Positions 33,901-41,955 of a stretch of 64,000 nucleotides of DNA are shown here, piece by piece. A model generated the notes under the pieces. It ran no database searches, was not told the origin of the DNA, and saw only the letters and a list, made by a program, of their open reading frames with translations. The first letter of the stretch is position 1; every line of letters begins with the position of its first letter. This DNA comes from Lepidurus packardi. Taxonomy: Eukaryota > Arthropoda > Branchiopoda > Notostraca > Triopsidae. The translations under genes were made by a program, and so were the position numbers. The stretch spans positions 1,410,375 through 1,474,374 of the forward strand of contig JAKZAN010000002.1 in NCBI GenBank assembly GCA_023053545.1, written 5' to 3'.

Positions 33901-36900
33901 GGTAAACGAACCAGCAATTCGCAAATTGTATTGCAAAGCTTGATACGCAAGAGTAATTACTCGATCCAAGTATCAGCCTTAAACGCGGCTGGTGAAGGTC
34001 ACCGTAGCCAACCTTTACATTGCCAAACGGAAATCGAAGGTACTGAAGCGAATTTTTTGGATATAAGGAAATTTTTTAAGGTTTTCAATGGTATTTCTTT
34101 TGGAATTTTCAAGTCCCCGATACGATTCACCTCATCAAAGCCATAAACGCGGGTCCAACTAAGATCATCATTGCCTGGCACGCCCCTACGACCAATGACG
34201 TCATCTCATATAACCTTTATATCCGCTCTTCCAACGGCCAAGTGAAAAAAAAAACACCGCTCAAACTTTTGAATATGAAATTTGATTCAATTGTTATTGA
34301 TTTCTTAGGAAAATAAAATTTCGGTTACGTCCTCGACTCCAGAGAACTTCCACGAGGCGAACAATTTGCAAGAGAATGAACGGTACGAATTCCGGGTGAC
34401 CGGAGTCAATACCGTAGGGGAGGGGCTTAAATCCCATCCGGTGACCCAATTGCCTTCTCGCAAAGGTAAAAATGAGATTAAAATATCTTGACAATTCGGA
34501 GCAAATTCTCAAGCGTAATAAATTTCATGATTTTTCCCTCACAAATTTGCGTACCCAAAAGTACCAGCCCGGATTGCCACCTTACCCCAGCAATTCCTAG
34601 TCAAACAAGGGCAAGAACCCTTGCTATTACCCTGCAGGGTAGCCGGGCAAGTTCCGCCCACTGTTCAGTGGAGATTCGCAGGAAGTTTTAATCGACAAGA
34701 AATTTTACTTATTCAAGGAACCGATTATGGATTCCTACCTCACGCACTCCTAATTCGCCAAGTAATGCTCTAAATTTCTACTCTAAATTTACTTATGTCA
34801 TAACAATGCGCCTAATTAACCTACAACCTAGTGAGCTAGCATTATCTTTACAGTAAGAAACTTGAGACTTTTGTTTTTTTTATAGATTTGAGGAATTTTT
34901 AAGAAGTAAATTTTTAAAAAGTGCTCCGGCTCCGTAAGGAAGCTCACTAGATGGCGTTATACCTAGTGCGTATGCTAGACAACAGGTTCTCCAGTTTCAA
35001 AACCCGGAGATCAAATTGATACAGGTGTGTATCATTGTTGCAAAATGTTCTCCAGAAAAAGAACGACAAACGGGTGTCACTCGAGTTGAAAATTGGCAGT
35101 TGGATTGGAAACGCATTAGGTTTAGGTTAACAATTCTCATCAACTTTTGTTGATGAGAATCAACAAATTTGTACGTTTCGTTAAAACTTGTACTGTACTT
35201 TCTTTACTCCATTAGCTAAAAAAAGAAAAATTCATTGCTCGAAACTGAAACACAAGTGTAATTTTTGGCGGCAGCATACAGTACATACTTTTGTCACTAA
35301 ATCCGGAGAACGTGTTGGTGGTAGATCTGGTTAGCTATTAAAGATTTGACTTCCAATTTGGTATAAAAGACCTTTTCGTAGGATGTCGAACTTGAAATTT
35401 TGCACAAAATCTTCAGTAAAATGCTTGCTTTATTGCGGAAGGAATAACTCAGATTGGAGGAATAAGGACAGTTTAACAACTTTCTTAAATCTTTATTTAG
35501 GTGGCTCACGTATACCTTAGTTCGATATAAGCGACTAGCATGGGGAAATTCGAAACATTTTTTTGAGAAAACCAGTGCATTGCATGAAAATGTTCCTCGA
35601 CAAGACTCTTGAGCTTTCTAATAGGTAGTGCACTACCAACGCAAATTTTTTTCCAATGAGTAATAAATGAGCAATATGCAAATGAAGTTTGCAACTATGC
35701 TATATACGTTACCTAAAAATCTTTCCTTTGGTTGTGCACTAGCTGCTAATAAAACAAAATTTTTGTTTTAGATAGTTTTCAAAACTGAGAAGCCGTTTTC
35801 GAGAAATCTTGTTCCGAAAAGTTCGAAGACTTGATTTATGATATCGTGCTGCTACAGCAAACTGTGGTGACAAGTCGTACTTTTCAGAAGCAAAACAAAC
35901 GTTGAAACTTTGCCGGCAATTAGCTATATTTTTCTTTGTTTACTTTCTTGTCCAAGGCTTTCGCAAAACCAATACGTCCTCCGGATTTAGTTACACACAT
36001 ATGTAATATATTCCGGAGTCAAATATGATACATGTGTCCTTGTCCAGCAATGAATTTTTTTTGTTCAGCTAGTGGAGTGAAACAAAGTTTTCAATAATTC
36101 TCGTCAACGAAAGTTAATGAGAATCGTCAACCTAATCTAACCTAACTTAATAACCTAACGGTTATGTTATTAACCTAATAACCTAATAATCTAACCTAAC
36201 TTAATAACCTAACGGTTATGTTATTAAGTTAGGTTAGCTTAGGTTAGGTCCTAACCTAAGCTAACCTAATCAAACCTAAACTAACCTAACCCAACCTATC
36301 CTAACCTATCCTAACCTAACCTAACCTTACCAAATGCATTTCCAATCCAACTACCAATTTTCAACTTGAGTGACACCTGTTTGTCATTCGTTTTCCGGAG
36401 AACGTTTGGCAACAATAATACACATTAGTGTCATTGTTATCTCCAAGTTCCGAAATTGGAGAACCTGTTGAGCAAAACACTAACAAACGTCAGTGCCATC
36501 TGTGACTGTTTCCCGTCAATAAGCTAAGGTATACGGGAACCTTAAGAGAACGCGTAAAAAGGGGGGTCTTTTGTTTGTAGAGAAGGATTATAGACTTCAT
36601 AAAGGAATTGTAAAATAAAGTGTCTTTCTGACGGGCTCATTTAATTAATTTTAGTTCCTCCTACATTAAACTTACGTCATAAGATTAAAGAAATCACTAA
36701 AAAAATGTTGAAAAAATACCGATGTAATTAGAAAAAAAATGAAAATTAAGAAATAAAAGTAAATAATCCAACATTTTATTTGAAAAATTATGCTAGATAA
36801 CCAGGGCTACTACTGGCAACTACAGCTGTACCGTTGAAAACAGCCTAGGAAGAGATACCGTGACGCATTCCGTCCAAGTATTGGCTCCTCCCATGCCTCC

Positions 36901-39040
36901 CACCTTACAAATCCACCATATCGGATATTCAGAAGTCAAAATCGCTTGGAGTTCTTCCTCAGACGATCTCTTAATCCTAAGTAACTGTCTTTTAAAATTC
37001 CTAAATTTTCTTGTAAAGAAAAACTTGCAAATTCTTTTTTCTTTTTTTTCTGGCTTTTTAAAATCCCAGGTTATGCGTTAGCTTATAGTCGGAGCGGAAA
37101 CCAAACTTGGATTAAAGTGAATCTAGAAGCCCCTCGCGATAGCCACACCTTGTACCAATTGGATTGCGGTACGCGGTATCAGCTCCAGCTCCAAGCGCAG
37201 AACCACGTGGGTTGGAGTGAAACGAGTCCGATTTTGATGTTCACGACCAAAGGCTCCAGTTAAGCTCCTTCTTTTTCCTTCAGTGAAAGCTTTTAAAGCT
37301 AAATTTCACTCAATTTTAATACTTTTCCTAATTTAAAAAGGTCCTTCTATGCCTCGATCAGAGGAAATTATCGTCTTTCAAGACTCCAATACCATTGCTC
37401 TTCATTTGTACCGATGGCCGGATGGCGGTTGTGCCATCTCGCGGTATACAATCGCGGTTCAGATGAACTACGAATGGCAGGAGCAGAGCATTGACCTGAC
37501 CACGCCTACTACGCAAGCGTCTACTTTCGATCACGTACCCGAGCTCGTTTTCCTCCACGCACCAGAAACGTCCCTCCTTCGCATTACGGCCATTAATTCG
37601 GGTGGTTTGCTATCCCTCGAATTTAGAATCGCACCTCAAGGTCAGAATTTTCACTTCAAGATTTTCGCTTTTCTTAACGGATGATTCTTAACTGCAAGCA
37701 TTTTTACTGAGACCTGAATTTTCAAGATTTTTTGAACGAGTTCTAACGATTTTTTAAAATTTTACTATTTGTTTTTAAAGTTAATTCTACAGATTTTTTA
37801 TTTGTTTGTTTCTTTAGGGAAAATTGATTCTGTAAGCCAAGTTGTTTTGGGGGCTTTTACTCCAAACCACCCCTTAGGAGATTATTCGCATTTGTACACA
37901 ATAATCCCCGCCCTCTGTGGGACTATAACGACCCTCGCTTGTTTAGCGCTTTGTGGCGTCGTTTTCCATAGTCATCGGCGTAGAGATACCCTAAGACGTA
38001 ACAAACCCTCCAATTTACCCTTAAATGGTCGTAGGCAAGACACCCACACCCATCTCTACTCCCCAACCCCCTCTAGAAAGACAACCGGAACTCCCGACTG
38101 CGATACCCTCTACAAACCCGGCTCGGGTAAGTTTTTGTCGTTTTATTTAATGTACCATTTTTAAATTTTGAACTAAAATTGTACATAATACTTAGAATTT
38201 GTCTGCTTTTCAAGTAATTGTATGTTAATTATTTTACATTTTGTTATGCTGTTTATATTTTTTTGCTCTTTGTTTACGTGTATGGGTATTTATGTGTACA
38301 GTGACAAGTCAGGAATGGTGAGTGATTCATCTGCGTAAAGAAGGAGATTCTTCTTGTTTGTTTAGGTTTCTGTTTATGATATTTCTATACATAAAAAAGC
38401 AAAACATAATTAATTGTGACTAAACTGGATAAAAACTCCACAGATACGTCCGAGATATCTCCCTACGCTACCTTCAGCCTAGCCCATTGCCCAACCACGA
38501 AGAGAACGTGCACCACCGATACGGACCTGAACAGCGTCTGCGATACCACCTTCAGCGCAACCTATCACCAACTTGGACCAACAGTTCCTCCATCCAAAAA
38601 CCTTCGCAAGACGCCCAGGATCCTTTCGGGCACAATGGGCGTGCAAACGTTGGCTGTAACCGGTCCTGGTTATACCGAGTGTGACTCCGCCCACCATTTG
38701 CCCCGCCCTCCTTCCCGTCCAGCTCCCGACCAAGGTTTCTACCCTATTCATCCTAAAAACCGCCTTGAAGTGGATCCAGGTAAACTTCAATCTCCTCTAT
38801 AACTCTCTTCTTAAAGCTCCTTACATCTTAAGAAGCACTAAAAAGAAAACCCTTTTCCTCACATTGCTAGATGCTGTGTACGTCGCAGGATCCAGTACAG
38901 AATCTTCAGCCTCTCCAGACGCTCACTACCAGCAACAACAACATCTCCACCGCTCTTCAAAATCAACAACTTCCGGTCCGAATCGGCAGCGCCCTAATCA
39001 ATTACTACTCAGCCCACACAATTACCCGCTGCACCAGTAA
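21914..39040 (+). CDS. Dscam: Down syndrome cell adhesion molecule (Dscam)
   Basis: 27 exons join in unbroken phase to 1,868 residues: 21914-21962, 25680-25887, 26772-26914, 29245-29413, 29473-29612, 29746-29863, 29925-30376, 30461-30763, 30823-31107, 31165-31458, 31883-31999, 32070-32237, 32308-32598, 32656-32946, 32999-33066, 33116-33341, 33446-33595, 33878-34039, 34114-34241, 34309-34465, 34562-34761, 36797-36980, 37070-37258, 37341-37640, 37818-38126, 38444-38779, 38871-39040. Order: signal peptide, Ig1-9 (about 33-912), FN1-4 (913-1306), Ig10 (1307-1400), FN5-6 (to 1597), membrane span (about 1624-1647), tail. Diagnostic blocks include GPVFLAEPP and FPPFRPVQYR (Ig1), CPVAGYPI (Ig6), DCGTRYQL (FN5), DGGCAISRY (FN6) and EISPYATF in the tail. 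Family role: homophilic adhesion and neurite self-recognition. Ig2, Ig3 and Ig7 exons are single, so no hypervariable cassettes. An alternative last exon near 39150-39222 is possible. Confidence 0.95.
21963..25679 (+). other. First intron of Dscam
   Basis: This 3.7 kb phase-1 intron separates the signal-peptide exon from the first Ig exon. It holds the degenerate tandem array at 22730-23830. Otherwise it is C/T- and G-rich low-complexity sequence with no Ig-like exon that I could detect on either strand, so there is no sign of alternative Ig1 cassettes. Confidence 0.6.
22730..23830 (+). repeat. Degenerate tandem array (about 120-bp monomers, 230-250-bp higher-order period)
   Basis: ACTACACAATGGAAGTATCTA or close variants start near 22867, 23101 and 23351, and a weaker form lies near 23798. 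Between them GGAAACA(T/C)TTAAATA followed by TTTTACTTTACAAAGGGTGA recurs near 22977, 23228 and 23530. Alternating half-units and GGGTGA-rich linkers indicate an old minisatellite or satellite-like array. Confidence 0.75.
25950..26400 (+). repeat. Interspersed repeat family B, copy 2 (uninterrupted)
   Basis: It lies in the Dscam intron that splits Ig1 (25888-26771). It starts near AATAACCTACAATCTG, passes through GGAAGCTCACTAGATGGCGT and GACCTTTTTCGTA, and ends near ACTGACGGGCTCATTT. The same start, middle and end recur in order at 34.80-36.65 kb, where other elements interrupt the copy. I found no terminal inverted repeats. Confidence 0.8.
26915..29244 (+). other. Dscam intron between Ig1 and Ig2
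   Basis: No exon is recognisable. The intron contains short segments of the type CCGGAGCAACATTACG (about 27418) that resemble sequence near 57130 and 57220, and a run of 17 G at 29109-29125 close to the Ig2 exon. A GGTTCGAATCC box near 27998 is not part of a foldable tRNA. Confidence 0.5.
31630..31700 (+). repeat. Short tandem repeat, about 22-bp unit, three copies
   Basis: The motif (GGACCCT or AATCCT)(G/A)ACTTAA followed by GACTA or GACGA recurs three times in the Dscam intron after the Ig7 exon. The flanks resemble sequence near 2520-2600 (GGACCAATA-GATTTCGAGTT), so this may be part of a larger diverged repeat. Confidence 0.6.
34980..35317. mobile_element. hAT-like MITE (family A, copy 3), nested in repeat B
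   Basis: The ends are CAACAGGTTCTCC and GGAGAACGTGTTG. The flanking 8-mers ATGCTAGA and GTGGTAGA match at 6 of 8 positions. The internal telomere-like block is reduced to ATTAGGTTTAGGTTAAC. A small hairpin, TTCTCATCAACTTTTGTTGATGAGAA, sits next to it (35138-35163). Confidence 0.85.
35970..36470. mobile_element. hAT-like MITE (family A, copy 4) with long telomere-like block
   Basis: The ends are CAATACGTCCTCCGGA and GGAGAACCTGTTG. The flanking 8-mers CGCAAAAC and AGCAAAAC match at 7 of 8, and the empty site is visible in the family C copy at 47.28 kb. It contains an expanded CCTAA/TTAGG region at 36128-36334, including the palindrome at 36229-36269. Confidence 0.9.
36229..36269. repeat. Perfect head-to-head TTAGG/CCTAA palindrome
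   Basis: A 20-bp arm, TTAGGTTAGCTTAGGTTAGG, is followed after one T by its exact reverse complement. A second, looser inverted pair built on TTAATAACCTAACGG lies just upstream. Such a sequence could form a hairpin. Confidence 0.95.
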
Positions 39041-39250
39041 AAAAAAAAAGCTTGAAAAACCTCAACCGGAAAGGAATCTTACCAAAAACAAATTTCCCGT
39101 TTTTTCTTTTTTTTCCCCACCATCTTTCTTGTTTTCCCCCCAAAGAAACCGTCACGGGACGACGCCCAAGCAGCGGAAGGAAAAAGAAAAGTCCGGTTCG
39201 GCAGGTTCCGTCATCCATGTGTGAGAAGAGCTCTCCATGACATCAGCATC

Positions 39251-39256
39251 AATAAA
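39251..39256 (+). terminator. Probable Dscam polyadenylation signal
   Basis: AATAAA lies about 210 bases after the Dscam stop codon and before the promoter of the SOD-like gene. The equivalent AATAAA is preserved in the duplicated fragment at 44882-44887. Confidence 0.55.
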
Positions 39257-39515
39257 TTCCACGTTATTCGCATCTTCTATCTTCCTCTTGGCTCCTTTTT
39301 CTTTTTCTTCCACTTCTTCGAGTACCTTGTTCCCGTGCCAAATACATGCGTGTACATAGCCAATCCCATTTGTTCACCTCTTATCTTTTTTTTATTGCTT
39401 AATATTTTAGTTAAAGAAGGCGCTCCTCGAATTGCTTGTTCGGGATGTTTTTCAAGGTTAAAAGAAGTGGAAGTAAAGTGGAGAATCCTCTTATTGGTAT
39501 GCCAACCGACACAGG

Positions 39516-39541
39516 TATATAAACCCACGCAGTTCGTCAGT
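39516..39541 (+). promoter_or_regulatory. TATA box and initiator of SOD-like gene 1
   Basis: TATATAAA at 39516-39523 is followed by TCAGT at 39537-39541, a match to the arthropod initiator. The same pair with the same spacing occurs at 45122-45147 before SOD-like gene 2. A non-coding first exon probably runs to 39704 (AAATCAG, then gtagaaa), spliced to an acceptor at 40384 just before the coding start. TATA-to-initiator spacing of about 23 bp is slightly short. Confidence 0.6.
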
Positions 39542-39704
39542 CCTACCTGGACTGGACGCACACACACATTCTCCGTTCTTCTTTCTCAGTGCAGACCTTC
39601 GTTTGTTGTCCTCAAGTACAAGTCAGTGACTCTTTGTGGATTTGCATATTTCCATATTGGAGTCAACAAGTCTCCAAGAAGTTTAACAGCCTTTATAAAA
39701 TCAG

Positions 39705-40384
39705 GTAGAAACCCTTAAAAATCCTAGAAATTTCCTAATCTATAGTGAAGAACGAATTTCATAAGAAAGGAAAAGGTTACTATCTCTATTCAAAATCAAA
39801 ATATTCTAACCGTTTCCATTCAATTGAGTAAACACTGTCTGAAATCAAATAGGAAAAAATCGCTTGACAATGTTACGACTACAAACGTCTGAGCGGAATT
39901 TACGTAAAAAGTTTGAGTGAAATTTATGGGAATTAGAGGCAAAGTATCATTGACCGTAAAACGAAAATTATCTGAAAGTCATGGACAATTATTTGCCTAT
40001 TTAAATTTCTTAAATCGTTCATTTTTATTCCTTAAGAAAGAATAATTTCTTAAATCTATTTCTTAAGTGAGTTTTTGAATCGAATAAAATCCCTTCAAAT
40101 TCCTAACCTCTTAATTAAATTAACGAAATTTTGCTGAAAGAGAGAAAAAGTTACCATCTCTATTAAAAATCGACAAATGTTCTGTCCATTTTCGCTAAAT
40201 AATCTAGCTTGAAATCAAATGCAATTTTACGATAGCAGCGAAGTTTTAGTAAAACTGATGAAAATAATAGGCTAAAAGAATAGTTTTCGGAACAACTTTT
40301 CGAATTTTCTTAGCGTGGAAGAGTCTTTAGAGTGAAAATTCAGTAGAGTTTGGGAATGAATTCATGCGAAGGGTTTTTTTCTAG
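39705..40384 (+). repeat. 5' UTR intron of SOD-like gene 1 with an internal tandem duplication
   Basis: Segments of the type AAGGTTACTATCTCTATT-CAAA, GAAATCAAATAGG and TTATCTGAAAGTCATGGAC recur as diverged copies, about 370 bp apart (39.72 and 40.09 kb). The same arrangement is present in the paralogous intron at 45.25-45.96 kb, so the internal duplication is older than the gene duplication. Confidence 0.6.
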
Positions 40385-40438
40385 GATTCGTAAAGTAGTA
40401 CTTTCTTTTGTTTGGGGATCAGTTGCGAAAAAACAGCC

Positions 40439-41741
40439 ATGAACCAAATGTTGTGCGTCTTGATGGGCGTCATGACGACATTCACGCTTGGCGGCGGAGC
40501 AATCCGTGGATCCGGTATTGGCCCGCAGGTTTATATCCGCTCTTCGCCATTAGCATCAAGGATGAGAAGCGACTTCATCGAGGTTTTCGTCACGCCTTAC
40601 ACTTACGTCAGTACTTTTCTACTTTTTTTTACAAATTTATTTTCCTCTAATTTTTAGTTTAAAGTAAATTGCATACTTATTTTAAAATGTCTAATTTCGG
40701 GCTTCTGGGATTGCAATTCAGCAGGTTGAGAAAGAAAGAAGAGCTAGTGTACGGTTTTTGGATGAAAAGGGAGGAGTTATGGGGGTACTTTATTTTCTAC
40801 AACGAGTACCACCTGTTGGCCCAGTTCACATTACTGGTAACATCACAGGATTAAAACCGGGAATGCACGGAATCCATGTACACGCCAACGGAGACTGCAC
40901 TCAAGCCGGAGGACACTTTAATCCCTTCCAGGTACAATTTATTTAATAAATATATTGTTCCATTGAAATTACCGGAATCATTTACGTATCCATTTATCGA
41001 AGTGGCAAATCGATATTTTTAATCAGAAGGCGATTATTTCAAACCTCTCAAATGCCTTATTAGAGAAAATATCGATGTTAAAACCGATTCTTGATTCCCA
41101 ATTCTATCCGCGCTAGCTAATATCGATATGTAACCCAATTTCGCTCTCAAGCTCACAATTGCTCTAACAAAGTTCTCGATTTTAACAATTATTCTTACCC
41201 TTCAATCAATTCTACTACTTTGCTCCATTCGTATCACTCTTTCCATTAATAATTAAAGAATAACGATTTCCTAATCTCTTAGAAATCACCCGATAGCAAC
41301 AAATATCCCTCAAATTCCAATATCGATTGTTCCAACTCTTGATCAGAACCGATTTCAACTAAAATTCTTCTACTGCAATCAATTCTAATGACTGATCAAT
41401 AAAACCAAAATTCAGCTAATCGTTCGGAAGCTTAATAATACCTTCAAACTGCCCTTATCGATTGTTTTACCTACTGATTCAATGAATTTCAATAGCAAAT
41501 CCACGGATTGCCAGATGGTCCAGTCCGTCACGTGGGTGACATTGGCAACATTTTGGCCTCCGCGGACGGCGTAGCGGTCGTCGAATTGGTGGACACTTCC
41601 TTGTCACTAATAGGCAGACGCAACATAATCGGTCGCAGCGTAATCATCGATGCTGTGGAAGACCTTGGCCTTCCGGAAGAAAACCCTCCCATCTATCCAC
41701 CCCGTGTGACTTGCGGGACTATTGGCGTCATCGAAACATAA
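40439..41741 (+). CDS. Secreted Cu/Zn-superoxide-dismutase-like protein 1 (probable pseudo-enzyme)
   Basis: Three coding exons (40439-40606, 40722-40931, 41496-41741), all phase 0, give 207 residues. Residues 1-20 look like a signal peptide ([20 protein letters not shown]). The SOD fold covers about 65-207. GIHVH supplies two copper His, HFNP the bridging His, IHG and RHVGDIGN the remaining zinc ligands His, His and Asp. Cysteines equivalent to Cys57 and Cys146 (DCTQAG, TCGTIG) and the active-site Arg (PPRVTC) are kept. The fourth copper ligand, His120 in human SOD1 (VVHE), is Asp here (IIDAVEDLG), and the loop before Cys57 is four residues shorter. Normal dismutase activity is therefore doubtful. 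Possible roles such as metal binding or extracellular scavenging are speculation. AATAAA follows at 41787. Confidence 0.9.
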
Positions 41742-41786
41742 TAACAAGCATTATGAACAAATAACTCTTCGGCATTATTACACAAC

Positions 41787-41792
41787 AATAAA
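41787..41792 (+). terminator. Polyadenylation signal of SOD-like gene 1
   Basis: AATAAA lies 46 bases after the stop codon. In paralog 2 the aligned position reads AATGAA, and the nearest AATAAA there is about 165 bases further on, near 48614. Confidence 0.65.
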
Positions 41793-41955
41793 AAAAAACC
41801 GTCCAAGTGACGCAAAAATCTATTTCAAATTTGTGTTTTTCGTCTTTCTCATTTTTTTCCCTACATGGGGAATCGAACAAATGGGAACTTAATTTGTTTT
41901 TTCTTTACCTTTTTAAAACGGAACCAACTAGACAACAATGACGGTCATTTTTTTT

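Larger units (their letters stand above)
35503..36541 (+). mobile_element. TTAA-type MITE (family C), split by a family A MITE
   Basis: It begins GGCTCACGTATACCTTAG and ends CTAAGGTATACGGGAACC followed by TTAA. The internal sequence matches the 548-bp copy at 46804-47351 from end to end, apart from the insertion at 35970-36470. The terminal repeats and TTAA-like flank suggest a piggyBac-mobilised non-autonomous element; that class is inferred. Confidence 0.85.
34800..36645 (+). repeat. Interspersed repeat family B, copy 3, split by nested elements
   Basis: It occupies the Dscam intron 34762-36796 between the two Ig10 exons. B sequence is present at 34800-34979, 35318-35502 and 36542-36645. 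The interruptions are a family A MITE (34980-35317) and a family C MITE (35503-36541), the latter itself split by another family A copy. Comparing with the intact copy near 26.0 kb shows that removing the insertions restores a continuous B repeat. Confidence 0.85.

Noticed and set aside
36120-36340. True chromosome end or CRISPR-like array from the TTAGG/CCTAA repeats
   Set aside because: The repeats are irregular, have no spacers, and lie inside a MITE bounded by terminal repeats and an 8-bp duplication.
39221-39718. 165-codon open frame between Dscam and SOD-like gene 1
   Set aside because: It spans the Dscam polyadenylation signal, the TATA promoter and the inferred 5' UTR exon, and shows no domain.
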